DNA of 64,000 bases from positions 31,508,599 through 31,572,598 of the forward strand of contig NC_087063.1 in NCBI RefSeq assembly GCF_963678635.1. The letters are read 5' to 3'. This document shows positions 22,401-32,700 of this stretch, one piece after another (positions within the stretch are counted from its first letter, which is position 1; each line of letters opens with the position of its first letter). Below the pieces are notes generated by a model. It did not search any database, was not told the origin of the DNA, and saw only the letters and a program-made list of their open reading frames with translations. The DNA is from Symsagittifera roscoffensis. Taxonomy: Eukaryota; Xenacoelomorpha; Acoela; Convolutidae. The position numbers were made by a program, and so were the translations under genes.

Positions 22401-23021
22401 ATATACTTCTACCAGAATACTTATTTTTTCGAATTTACATGGGAAACTTAATGGGTGTCCCAACATAGTGGTCAGGTGATTGAATCACCCCATCTTAATA
22501 TACTTCTACCAGAATACTTATTTTTTCGAATTTAAATGGGAAACTTTCTTTCAAAGTTTTGTTCTCAGCAACGTAATGGGATCGTTCAAAAACAACAAAA
22601 AATGAAGCAACAAAACAAAATTTGATGAATCATTTATGTTGTTTTGATTTATTTTTCACATTACGAATTGTTTTGTTGCGTTTAGCCTATTGGAGTTCAA
22701 GCAATGACTGAAAATGACCGCCAGGAAAAATCAAACTACCTCGAAAGCCAGCAGGAAATAATCATGAACAGATTAAGAGCCCTCCAGAAAAGTACAACCC
22801 TCTCACAGCACACAACAGTCAACAATGACAGCCTAGCCGAAATTTCATCTCTCTCGGCAGCCATACGACTTCGGCCGAGTCCCGACATCGGAAAATATTC
22901 CACGACTTCGTTCGTGTCAGAAAACGGAGACGAACCTCAACGCATGAGTAGCCCAGCGACACATCATTTGGGCACATTTACCAATGGCAGCTTAGAAGGG
23001 TTTAAAGCGGAAACAAGGTGA
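3329..23021 (+). CDS. Kinesin-9 family motor, KIF6-like (7 exons)
   Basis: Plus-end motor of the kinesin-9 type; known family members act in cilia and flagella. Exons: 3329-4425, 12642-12829, 13161-13636, 14395-14582, 14795-15614, 21141-21254, 22686-23021. All junctions are GT-AG, phases match, and the total is 3219 nt or 1072 aa plus stop. The motor domain fills exon 1: P-loop GQTASGKS at residues 89-96, switch I NLISSRSH at 209-216, switch II DLAGSE at 242-247. NLSLHYLEQVI and ISTCRFAQRVAL, followed by a VLVKRL neck, resemble KIF6 more than KIF9. Exon 2 carries the helical LTEEDKDMC segment typical after kinesin-9 motors. The tail (exons 3-7) is Ser/Arg-rich, then coiled coil, and is longer than the roughly 800 aa of vertebrate KIF6. 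The P-loop has Ala where Gly is usual. Tandem TGA stops end exon 7, with AATAAA 80 bp beyond. Family sure; tail boundaries less so. Confidence 0.88.
4829..6852 (-). mobile_element. Gag-only Ty3/gypsy LTR retrotransposon
   Basis: LTRs at 4829-5043 (3' LTR) and 6649-6852 (5' LTR), reading on the - strand; they differ at about 5 positions plus an 11-bp indel. Directly inside the 5' LTR is a primer-binding-site-like TGGCGCAGCCAACAGG. Beside the 3' LTR is a purine tract (plus-strand CTTTCCCTCCTT, 5044-5055). Flanks share AAAC, a short target duplication. The 1.6-kb interior encodes gag only, with no protease, RT or integrase, so it must be mobilised in trans. Confidence 0.85.
5356..6627 (-). CDS. 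Gag polyprotein of the LTR element
   Basis: An intact 423-aa ORF starting about 22 nt inside the 5' LTR. The middle (FHSVLSGLAARCNF, RILRDVFIKNM, about residues 140-200) matches the retrotransposon gag core. Two zinc knuckles follow: CYHC...H...C (spacing unusually long) and a perfect CNFCRKTGHYERTC (C-X2-C-X4-H-X4-C). A Gly-rich linker separates core and knuckles. The tail is charged. The role is presumed to be RNA packaging and particle assembly. No frameshift into pol is seen; the ORF ends about 310 bp before the 3' LTR. Confidence 0.85.
   Translation of the reverse strand: MGWKNPLGITSFWPSTFAEPPMLWEFWFNRFQWGMMAKHSLNPKNFYYASTLTAAQVTALPEEVDGKNRLASEQTLISNLYLCLGEKKQDELPKRRPHLDLSTTRYSRLLDTIETEFKKERKETYESFQLLARKRQIEESLEQFHSVLSGLAARCNFGTLKTRILRDVFIKNMNNREAQNELCRSTKTPEEVYRSAISYERGYKYVKSYGSATGGATTSGTTGGNGAFQIKTEPVGTIRGGYRNNRQRSLGSFRGRTEMRGGVSRRCYHCDQPKFTPEHLTKCPAKNAKCNFCRKTGHYERTCRELEPTTGGGGGADIEGERQGTSIGGQDQVQTETITIRPSNYETATEYTMAREKEIEANRRKEDTEGNIPQEVEREAEQIPATGEKSVVENNELFLIQAKIRRVHLTKPVQDGRAQNEQQ
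7717..7922. mobile_element. hAT-type MITE, near-perfect target duplication
   Basis: Starts GGCTCTTTTTCATTTTCC and ends GAAAAAAGAGCC. Flanked by CAATTTTT and CAATTTGT (7 of 8 identical). Interior homologous to 546-746. Confidence 0.75.
7940..8160. mobile_element. hAT-type MITE adjoining the palindrome
   Basis: Ends GGCTTTTTTCCAGTTTCCCC / AACTGGAAAAAAGCC; interior like 1415-1632. No clean target duplication. Its last 48 bp (from 8113) are duplicated together with the adjoining palindrome at 9164. Confidence 0.75.
8185..8831. repeat. Long near-perfect palindrome (fold-back), copy 1
   Basis: The left arm from GCTTCTAGGTTGAAAC and the right arm ending GTTTCAACCTAGAAGC are inverted copies of about 310 bp each, with a short centre near 8500-8530. 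Only a few substitutions and small indels are visible between the arms. Internal motifs (TTTTCTCGACACT, ATTCGATCGAA) occur in dispersed repeats at 42.1 and 45.4-45.9 kb. Confidence 0.85.
9164..9837. repeat. Direct duplication of 8113-8786 including most of the palindrome
   Basis: Identical, apart from a few differences such as CTCGG to CTGGG near 9653, to the sequence 1051 bp upstream. It includes the last 48 bp of the MITE, the full left arm and most of the right arm; it stops at GGACATTTT, so the right arm lacks about 45 bp. Confidence 0.85.
9838..11760. other. AT-rich intronic sequence with simple repeats
   Basis: No gene seen. It holds diverged pieces of the TTTTCTCGACACTGG/ATGATATATC dispersed family, and a short tandem repeat of ATTTTTGCTTTATT near 10938-11004 (about four copies). 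Another MITE left end (GGCTCTTTTCCAGTTTCCC) starts at 11714. Confidence 0.4.
12087..12266. mobile_element. MITE with CAGGGGCGGAT ends
   Basis: Inverted termini CAGGGGCGGATTTAG and ATCCGCCCCTG, with a G run and a C run just inside. Flanks CTACTGCA and CTACTGAC match at 6 of 8, suggesting an 8-bp target site. About 180 bp, no ORF. Confidence 0.7.
13651..14088. mobile_element. hAT-type MITE (long form) filling kinesin intron 3
   Basis: Starts CTCTTTTCCAGTTTG, 15 bp after the exon 3 donor, and ends AAACTGGAAAAGAGTCC. Its interior matches the element at the window start. It contains a perfect 10-bp hairpin CATTCTCTCC-GCC-GGAGAGAATG near 13894-13916. Confidence 0.65.
14229..14306. repeat. 39-bp tandem duplication
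   Basis: Two adjacent copies of a unit starting ACAGAGATTTTTATATTGGG in kinesin intron 3. Confidence 0.8.
14344..14403 (+). repeat. 30-bp tandem duplication spanning the exon 4 acceptor
   Basis: Two identical 30-bp units (GCAGTAAATTGG...GTGTCCAAA), each with an AACTTAG|GTGTCC acceptor, ending at 14364 and 14394. The second gives the in-frame exon 4. The first would add a unit with an in-frame TAG. Confidence 0.85.
15615..17471. other. Kinesin intron 5, first part
   Basis: No exon seen. Holds a run of about 16 C near 15888-15904 and two diverged fragments of the GGGGCGGAT-type element (about 16455-16790 and 16830-17000), each with long G tracts. Confidence 0.45.
17472..18994. mobile_element. 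TIR DNA transposon (non-autonomous), copy 2
   Basis: Ends TTACGAGGCCAAACTGTGC and GCACAGTTTGGCCTCGTAA. Flanks AGATCA and TGATCA share GATCA, a likely target duplication. Both subterminal regions carry repeated GCGGATTCCGC palindromes. The centre holds a palindromic minisatellite (17960-18530). About 1.52 kb with no transposase ORF. Confidence 0.8.
17960..18530. repeat. ~165-bp tandem repeats with an internal palindrome
   Basis: Units share GGAGTCATT..GTTGAGAGTG (near 17980, 18233, 18398; a diverged one near 18070). Each is followed by an inverted pair around CAGTATTTGGGATTCCATCG and its complement CCCAAATACTGG. Confidence 0.7.
20666..21089. mobile_element. Element with CAGGGGCGGAT ends
   Basis: Starts CAGGGGCGGATTTAGGG and ends CCTAGATCCGCCCTTG. 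Flanks CATGAGAT and TATCAGAT match at 6 of 8. About 424 bp, a longer relative of 12087-12266; it lies 51 bp before kinesin exon 6. Confidence 0.7.
21141..21254 (+). CDS. Kinesin exon 6 (short, coiled coil)
   Basis: A 114-bp exon with no start codon, between acceptor AGCTTTAG and donor TTAAG|GTAAAT, phase 0 on both sides. It encodes 38 residues beginning LDTAFAELQYRLEELDIAL, an obvious amphipathic helix. It fits exactly between exon 5 (ending PPEE) and exon 7 (starting PIGVQAM). It sits 51 bp after a GGGGCGGAT-type mobile element and about 226 bp before the 97-bp tandem array. Confidence 0.75.
21481..22547. repeat. 97-bp tandem array, 11 copies
   Basis: Unit starts at 21481 and repeat exactly every 97 bp to 22451 (11 units, 1067 bp). 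Units differ by only one or a few bases. Each holds the hairpin GGTGATTGAATCACC. The first and last units share AAATGGG where most internal units read ACATGGG. It lies in kinesin intron 6, 138 bp before exon 7. Confidence 0.95.
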
Positions 23022-23787
23022 TGATAAAACATTAAATTGTTCTTTTTGTTGTTTTTTTTGCCTTCTGTAAAACCAAAGCTTTAAAATATAAGTTTGTAAG
23101 AAATAAAACTATTTATTTGAATTTGAGAAAGTTCATGCCCTGTTGTTTTACACTCGATTGTCAAAGCATAAGGAACTAGGGAATAGATGATGATTTTTTT
23201 TCATATCATGACTTTTTCTCATGAATTAAAATGAGATATACGCGCTTTAAAAAGATTTTTAATTGGACAAAAAGCCGTCTTGTCAAAACTCAGCAGGAAA
23301 ACAAGGCATGCTTTTTCAGATCTCTAATTTGTCGTGCCATCTTCTTCAAAGAATAAAAAATCGAAAATACTGAGATGTATTTTTGTAGAGGACTTTTCTG
23401 AAGTAATCTTTGAGACAAATGCCAAAATTTTTTGTTTGTCCAGATACAAGCTAACGTTAAATTTTGGCAGAGATGAAAAATTTCCATAACTTTTCGCCGC
23501 TTTAATTTTTATTAAATTTGGTTAACAAGACGATTTTTTTTATTTTTGATTCAACTATTTGATTTTTACCTGCCAAAAAAATTGCTAATTTGAAGAATAA
23601 TTTTTTAACCAATAAATCATAACAGTATTGCCGGCTCCAGAAATTGTTATCATAACTATATCTTTTAGAAGCATAGCACATCAAATTTTAGCTAGAGTTT
23701 CTTGAGTACCTGAACTCAGAAATCACATAAATGACCCATTCGTACGTACAATTAAACGCTTCAGCGCAAAATTAATAGTTATTGACA
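23022..23787. other. Kinesin to CAP-gene intergenic region
   Basis: Holds the kinesin poly(A) signal, then about 680 bp of AT-rich sequence with no convincing ORF, and should include the CAP-gene promoter and 5' UTR. No repeat family is recognised here. Confidence 0.4.
23102..23107 (+). promoter_or_regulatory. Poly(A) signal of the kinesin gene
   Basis: Canonical AATAAA about 80 bp after the kinesin stop codon at 23019-23021, supporting exon 7 as a terminal exon. Confidence 0.55.
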
Positions 23788-26700
23788 ATGGGGAGCGGGG
23801 CCTCCAGACCTCCGCAGCCACAAGCGTCTAACAAAAACGCAAACAGAAGAGGCTCAGCTGTTAAACGCGGAGGCCAAACCAAGAAAACAACAACAACCAC
23901 AACAACCAGAGTGATTACCAAGACAAGCACAACAGGTGTGAAAACGAACAATAGGGTTGTTCAAAGTACAAAAAAACAGACTGTAGAGTTTTCGTCGATT
24001 GATGACAAGAGCCCAGTTCAGAAACCACCAGGCTACGAGGAGGCGAAACTAAAAAAAGAGATTGACAGAAAAAAACGAAGGTACGTGATTGTATCGAATC
24101 AATAATTGCCAATTACTTATGGATGTTTAGCAAACTTTCATCACCGTAATTTTATGCGGCTAAAAAAAATTTTTCGGAATAATTTTTAGACATTAAAAGT
24201 TTTTATTGTTAAAACAAACAAGATTTTAAGCAATTAGAAGAGAAAAATTTGGTTAAAAAACGGATATTGAAACCACAATTGTAAACATTATAATGTTCTT
24301 TTTTCAAGCTACTACCCACCGATAAACGTGATACGCAAGCGAGGTCGGGCCCGACATGTTGCGGCTGTCTACAGAATGCAACAGCGACAAGCTGAGAAAC
24401 TCGGGGATAGGCCGACGGACAAAGAGGGCATGATTGAGGAGGACAACTATTCCTTGGACCAGACACCGGGTAGATTATATATTTCTTAAGGCTTGAATAT
24501 ATATTTTTAGTGCTCGTTGCTTGAAGGTGGGCAACATTACCCAGCCCAGAAAAATCATTACAAAAAAACTGTATGTAGATTTGAAACAGGGGCGCATCAG
24601 CGGTTATCCGTGAAAAGCTGAATAGCTCGTATGTTGGCCATTTTCCGTGTGGATAAACCGTCTTAACAATAATCAATACGAAGGGGTTGACACGTTAATT
24701 GGATTTCACAACTGCCTTCTGTTTTAAAAAAAATTGTTTTCAGACTTATGATCATTATGATCACAGAACGCCATTAGACAATATGGTCCGTTTTCAGACG
24801 TCTCTGAACGGAAAAAATTATCCAACTTGTATAAGACATTTTTGAAGAGATTATATCTTGAAAAAAATTTTCGTAAAAAATGGAGAAAAACAACAATTTA
24901 AACATATTTTAATGTCAGAATGCTCTGGTTTCTGGTTTAAAAAAATGTACCGTCACTTTGAAGAAAGTACACCCTCAAACCACGCGCATCATCGCGAAAA
25001 TCATTTTGAAAAAAATCAAAAATTGCATTCAGCAACATATTTCGAAGTTCTAAATATTGTTTTTGACTTTTTCTTTATTTCTAGTTTTTTAGCAGAATTC
25101 AAGATGCTTTTAAGTGATATAAAAGGACCATTCTTGCGAAAATTGATGGCTAGAAAAAAAAGATCTGTGGAGTGAAGGGAGATTCATTGTTGAAGATGCA
25201 TTTCTTCACTAAATATGAATGGTAAAAGTATTCAGCCCAATTTTTCAGGACACCGAACAAAATTTTTTGAAGCATCTTCGATGAAAACGAAAAAAAAAAT
25301 CAGTGCAAATGCGTTCAAAAAATTGCAAGGATATGAATAAAAAATATTCAAGAGAACCAAAAATGAAAGAAAAGGATTAAGCTATTTGACATTGTAATCA
25401 AATGTGAACAAATTTTACAAAACAAATCTCGAAAGTTTCTAGAGCTAAACTAACTGTTCCACAAGAAAACACCAAAAATGGTTCTGAAACATAGAAAATT
25501 CAACAAATTACAAACGGCAGTTGCAGCCAAAACATGTTGAAAGAACTGATTAGTCCAGAAAATAATGAAAACACTAATGACTGCAATGCATAACAAAGCA
25601 GTGTTTTTGGTTAAACAAGTTCTTTACAGGAAAAAAAATATCGTAACCGAGAGGATAACACTTGCTGAATACAAATGAAAAAACAATGATAGTCGGTTGG
25701 TGTGCAAAAAGCCCAGAGTAAAATGAATACTTAAATTTGACAAAAACAAAAAAAAACAGAACTTTTTGTTTATTTTTTAATGAGCGATATGAGACTCAAT
25801 GAAATATTGACCATAAAACCAGTGAAAAACACTGTAAATACTGAGCGTAATGTAAAAACTGACCAAAACTGCATTAGTCTGAAAAACAAGAAACATGATA
25901 CCACACTTATGATCTCCAAAATATTGCACATAAGGTTTGAAAGTTGTATTATAAATCAACATTTGGAAATTAAAGTTTTTGGTTGGCAAACATAAATGTA
26001 TAAGATTATTGCAAAAAAATGAGAACATATCCTTCTTATATTTTATTGCCTTATATAATTTGCTCAAAAATGGACCCTCTAGTTTTGGCGTAGCTCTTGA
26101 TTCATTTAATGAGCCAAAATTAAACCGATTTTGTGATGAAATGTTGGGTCCGAATGTCGCAGGATAACCAGCGACATATTTTTCTGGTCTAATTCTAGGC
26201 AAGTTTTGCTCTATCCCTTTTTGCTTAGTGACAACAAAAAATGAGATAATCGTGTTTAAATTTCCATTTTCTTCTTTTGTCTGGATAATTTAAATCAGCA
26301 CTCTCAATTTTGTTTCCTTTTTTTGCGTCTGAGTTTGTTTCTAATACATGTCAAAAGTGCATCCGGTTACAATCACGCCTGAGTTTTCCAAACAACATTC
26401 ACTTGTATGTTCCGACTTTCGAAGAAAACGGAATATTTATGCACGGTATGGTTTTTTTCATTCAGTCAATTTTCACCGATCGAAGAATATTTTTCAACAA
26501 AATTTTTTTACCCCATTGAAGATATTGACTTCCTGAACAGCTGTCATAATAAAACTTTGAGCTATAAAGTCTTTACAGAATATGTTGTTCTGATGCGGGA
26601 TGTAATGCGTAAATTTCAAAAATTGGTTTTAACTATAATTGTTATTAGTCGCTTATTCACGGATTGCCTACTTTCCGTTCTTAAAAATGGATTCAATATC

Positions 26701-29700
26701 AGACAAAAAAAGATTCCAAAAAAATTTCAAGTCATTTCAAAGAGCATAAATTTGTAAACTTACGAAGCAGTGGGACATTTTCACCTCGCCTCAAGTTTGC
26801 TTCAAATATATTATGAAACGCGCAAATAGCTTTACAGGGAAATCAGCAAAGCCAAATTGTTTGAGAAAAGCCCGGTTCACCAGCATGCCCATTTTTATTT
26901 TAAAAAATGACTTTATCAACATAAAATAAAAAATATTTATTTATATAGATGAGAGCGTACCAATTTGTACTGCGAAGAAGTCAAAAATCTGTTAATGCAC
27001 TTGAATGATTACTGTTGAAATTTGCAGGGTAGTTTTTGAGAGCAATCAAAAAGTTTCCAAAAAAAGAAAAAAGTTGAAAATTTTGATATTTCTGAATAGC
27101 CATATATTTTTTCGAAAAACCAATAGCCTAAATATTTTATTTCTATAAACGTTTAATATCAGGTTCGTCAGGGTAGTTTTCAATAAAAATAATAGATTTC
27201 GAAAAAACGACCAAAAAAATTACTTTCACGAAAACTATAATTTATTTTTTTTTCACAAAAGTTGGGGTGTAGCTGCTTACTACACTGTGATGTTCTTACA
27301 ACCTGTTTTTCCGATTGATTCTTTAAACCCAGATTTGGGAATGTACTTTTCGAGCAAAGACGAAAAGTTTCTCAAAAACGGTCGAAATGTCAAACTTTAC
27401 TGGTATGACAAACGGTATAAGTAGAAGATGCAGCCGTTCATGCACGGAAACTTTTTTCGGTTGAACTTTTAATCACAGATACGAGATGATAGTTTTTGAA
27501 AAAAAAAGTTTGGAAAACTTCAATCAAAAATTGAACTAACTGTCAAAAGAATGCTTTTTTTTGAAGCCACAGTTTTTTCTATTACAATTAGAATGCTTCA
27601 ATCAAAAATTGAACTAACTGTCAAAAGAATGCCTTTTTTTGAAGCCACAGTTTTTTCTATTACAATTAGAATGCAGCGATTCATGCAGACGAAAACCCCA
27701 TTATCTATTTTTTGTTTCATTGGAAAATTATTCTCAGATATGGCGCGGTAGTCTCTGATAAAATTTCAGGAATATGAGTCAAACATTAACGCCGTTGAAA
27801 TTTTCGAAAGCCGTTGAGGTGCAGTAAGGTAGAGAGAAATTAAGTGAATGTGCAGACATTAAATGTACCAGGCGATGTTTTTGTTCGTGTCAAATTTATT
27901 AAATCGGTGAAGTAGTTGTTGCCGAAAAAAAATTAAACTTTTATTGAAAAAAATCCAAAGCGTCTCAAATAATAATCATTATATTAAAAAAAATCCCATA
28001 CATTTTCCAAATACCTGATTTTGTCAAATATATTTTTTTGCCCCCGAAACTACGCAATATAATTTGATTAATTCGATAAAACATTAGCCAAAACCGTTTA
28101 ATAAAAAAAAAATTTAATAAAATTATTGAAAATCAAACTTGGTAAAATGACATATTAGAACTTTCAAAAAACACTATAAAATTTTAAAATAAGATCAAAA
28201 CAATCAATGTTTTACAAAGTAAGCCGATAAAAACAGTACCAGATAATATAAATGCTATTAAAGAAACCGGAGAAAGAATCGACCAAAACTATTCCAAAAA
28301 CCAAGAATCCAAAAAAATCAACATTTTTCAAGACTACACTTATTTACTGCCTGATTGAAAGTAATTTTGAAGTTTTGATTGAACTTTCAAGAAAAAAGAG
28401 CATGCTTCAAAATTTACCATTTCTACAAAACTGATCATTCTGTGATTAAAATTATTTACGGAAAAAAGTCTAGTACCCCATTGCAATACCCTTGGTTAAC
28501 GCAAGTTAAAAAATTGAGCTTAACAGTTCCGAAATTTTAAATTCCTACGTCCCATAGAACGACACACAGACTAACGAAAACCAATTTGCGCTTTTTAAGA
28601 AACAAAATATAAAAAAGTAACCAAAATAAGTTACATCGAAACATTTTAAGTCGAATAAACTCTTTGAGAGAAAAATTGACACGAACATTGCGAAAAAATG
28701 GGATCGGGAGACTTAAAAATAGTCAGAGGTCAAGCGGAGCTTCACACCACTTGCGACCTAAAAATAAATACCAGTGTTTATGCGTAGAAAAAAATTGACA
28801 ATAAAAACTGCAAAATACTACCATATTTATCAAATTCTTTTTAGTTTTTCATGTGTAATCGGGCACGTGATATTCTCTAACTTGTTTTTACAAAAACTCA
28901 GTATACAAATTTGAAACAGGCGGAGAAATATTAGCGGAACACGGAAGAAGTTAATACAACTTCAAAAAAATTACGACTAGGCTCAATCAATTTCTTTTCA
29001 GCACTCAGAGGCTGATAAAATTCAAAATTGAATTTCAAAAACAAGTCCAAAAATTGTATATTAAAAGTTTTTGAACATTTTCCTTGCAACAAAATTTTCA
29101 GCAAAACTTATCGGAACTCAATTACCCGCACCACTACATAAATTTTTTCATTAAGTCATTACTTGAGTTCGTGTTAACTAAACCTAAAAAAAATAAAGCA
29201 AAAAACAAAGCGAACAAATCTAAAAAAAACTTCAGTTCGCTAAAATAACATTGCACCCTGGACCTTGAGATGGACGTTTCTTCTTCTCTATATGCTGCAT
29301 GAGAAGCTAAATTTGAATTGATTATAAGTCAAGCTATCACTTGTTTTAGGGATTCTGTTAAACAAGTTGTTATCCTGAAAACCAAAATTTCCATGTGCTC
29401 ATTTTCATTTGATAACTCTTGCTAATAGCAGTCGTAATCAAGTTGAAATGTATAACATACTCGCGCGTGATTTTTGTGAAAAAAGTTGCAGTAGTGAAAA
29501 AAGGCAAAAACCTGGTTGGAATACTCTTCTTAATCACACAAGTAGCAAGGATAGCAAGTTGCAGTGAAAGTAGCAGACTATATTCCGACCATCTTTTTTT
29601 TAAAATTGTATCGCGTTTGTTTTTGGTTTGAAGAGAGAATCTAAGTGAACTCTAGAAATTCGATAGTAAAAAGAATTAGGGATATTAGACAACAGTTTTT

Positions 29701-32700
29701 TTCCTACAATAAATATCAATTTTTTGAAATTTTGATGATCACTTGGTTTGTTGATCACTTTTTGAAATTTTGTTGATCAATTCGTTCTCAAAGGCGCTAA
29801 AATAACTCTCGATGATTAATTTGATTTGGGTAACGCTAAGTAATAGTTAGTTTTTAAAGTTTAAAAACAACTATTCTAGGCCTACTGCAAGTCTGCTCGC
29901 TCGCTGTTCGCATGAAATTACACGGAACATCAAAAAAACCAAACTGTTTTTTACTTTAGAAAAAATGTTTGGAAGTTTTTTTAAATGTCATTCGAATCAT
30001 GTGTGGAAGGGATTTAATATGAGACATGACTTGCACCGTTACAATGCTTATTTGTGGACCATTCCGATCCAATAATTCAAAATTCCCCAGGAAAAACTTC
30101 TAGTTCAATAGACTTTTTTAAAAATGCGGTACAGTTGGATTTGAGCCATAGAAATTAGGCTCCTAGGAATTAGGCTCCCAAGGCATGCACTTCACCACTA
30201 TACCAATTAGGAAGGACTTAGAGGTTACCCAAAAAAGCAATATCAATTCCTTACAGATTTCTCAGAAAAGTTGTTTACGGAAAAAGTCTAGCTCCCGATT
30301 ACAATTACACTTGCTCTCGCAAATGAAACATAACTAAATTTTAACTGAAAAGCCTTCACTGTCAGACTACAATTATCATCATCGACCATGCCAACAGGTT
30401 TTTCAAATCGCTGGAAAAACTTCCTACGAAAAAGTTCCTGGCCACTTTTCAAGGAAAACGGAAGAAAGTGGAGTTATAAAAGTAATTAGATGCACCCAAT
30501 GTTTTATCAATTGTCATTCATTTTTTGTTTTTGTTTTCAGCTGAGCAGAGGTCATGGCAAACTTGGCTGGATAGACTAACAACTCTATCTACTATCAACG
30601 AGGACGAGCAGACTATGGGCGGAGAGTACTCGACTTCATCAAGGTGTGTCCGAGATCAAATATCGAAAACTTTTTAAAATGATATCTTTTTGAAAAAATT
30701 CTGTGACATTATAAGCCATCATTGGTTCAAGTTGTTTAAACACTCACTTAGAGAAAAATCATCAATACAAGAAAGGAGCTAGATATCTATCCTGACAATT
30801 CTTTCTTTACACGCAGGGGCGCTTCTGAGCTGGCAGATCTGTTGTCCGTTCATTCATTCTGCCATAGTCTAGCAACCAAAGGGTCTGGCTTCTGGGAGAT
30901 ACCAGTGCGAGTCAACAGATCCTTCTCTCTTCCAAACTTCCAGCAGGAACAGATGGCGCTTCTCAATCGCTACGTCCAATCGGCCCATCCAAATAACTCA
31001 ACCCTGGATGCGAGTTTGATGCGACCTTTGAAATCTGCGGTTGAAAATGACGACCGCCATTCACAAATGAGAAAAACCGATAAATATTCCCGACTTACAA
31101 TCGAGGGTATTGATGGTGATTTGAACATTGAGGATTTCTTGTCTCACTTAAGTGGACCACCAAGTCTGGCATTGCATTCAATTCCAGAAGACGACGGCGG
31201 GCTCTCGCTGTCCAAAACAGAGTCTCCTAGATCCGAAATGAAAGAAGATGAATTGCAAGTTCCGACTGAAATTCAACGAGCTAATAGCGACCCTTTCCCA
31301 TGGATGCAGTACCCTGTTATGTACCAAAAAGGAATCCGAAAAGCTAGAAGTCTGTCGGATATCGAAGAGATGTCAAAATTGCAATTCGATTACTTGGATC
31401 TCTCAGAACTGATTCAAGATGACTATGAAATCGAAGGTGGTATCGCAAACAGCACTCAAATTGAAAGCACTGATAAACGCCGTCACACCATTACGAACCC
31501 TAACTCATTGCAATATATGACATCACTTGTCGACTTAGAAGGACGAAGTTTGTCGCAAGATGATTTGTTTTACTTGAAAGATAAAATGAATGCTTTCGAC
31601 GACTTGATGAAAGAAAAACCAAATCACGTGTCGCAAGTGATAAGATTAGCTGACGAAGTGCATCGTAATATTGGCTTCGAGAAGCGACAATGGTCAGAAA
31701 ACGGAAGTGGCAACTTGGAACCACGAAGTTCATTTTACAGCACACATCATGCATCGGTTCCGATTTTAATTGATGGCAATACTTCAATTGATACACGTGA
31801 AAACTCAACGTTTTCAAATGTTGTTGTTATTTCTCCTCCCAACAACACACAGAATCGACGAGTCAGTTTTAACCTTGGATCTGTTGCGAAAAATGAGGAG
31901 TGTAAAAACGATCTGAAAATGACAAATTCGTCCATCGAAACATCTTCATTGATAATGAACAAAATCACAACAGTGGAATCAAGCCCAGAGCATGAAAGTT
32001 CGAACTTCATACCACCACTCGTAGCATTTGGACGAAGTCAAAGTAGTTCGATAATTCCGGATAAAGGGACCAAAGTAGCACAAGAGAATCCAAGAAAGAC
32101 TAAATCTGGTGGTACAGAAACTGTTCAGGAAAGTGAATTGAAACGCGTGAACTCAAAACGAACTGAAACGCGTGAATTCAAAACGGAGCAAGTGAAGGTT
32201 CAAAAAATGAGTTTTCAGCCGTCCTTGATGGCTCCTGGTCGGAGCCAAAGTGGGTCCGAAATTCCAAACAAACAAACCAAAGACGTCGAAGATGATCCAA
32301 GACGAACAAAATCCAGTGGTCCTGTAATTGACGCTCAAAAAATAAATTCCAAACAACCCAATTTTGAAACGAAAACTGTTATACAAAAAGAGATGATTTC
32401 CGAGATTTCAGAAAAAGAGTTGAAACCAGCTCCGAACATCTTTGACCTTAATAGCAGACCGCCAGTAAACGGACGGCCTAACAGCTTACCGACAAAGACA
32501 AGTGAAAATGTGAATCCTTCTCGAGAAGTAAAGTCTAGTCAGGCTAAGTTTTCCGATTTTGAAAAACGTCTTCCTAAAAAACAGCTTCCTGAACATTCCC
32601 AAACTATCTCAGCAGTAAAAGAACAACCCCTTCAAAATGAGCCCGACAACTTTTTCGATGAAGAAAACTTGAAATCTGACACTAAAGGCGTAGTGGAAAA

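Larger units (their letters stand above)
24470..30540. other. CAP-gene intron 2
   Basis: Six kb of AT-rich sequence with no convincing exon. It contains a 78-bp tandem duplication (27518-27673), a fragment with TGTTCCGACTTTCG near 26409 related to repeat R1, and a tRNA-like relic at 30131-30211. Confidence 0.5.

Noticed and set aside
21481..22547. CRISPR-like array
   Set aside because: Units are contiguous 97-bp tandem copies with no distinct spacers, in a eukaryotic intron.
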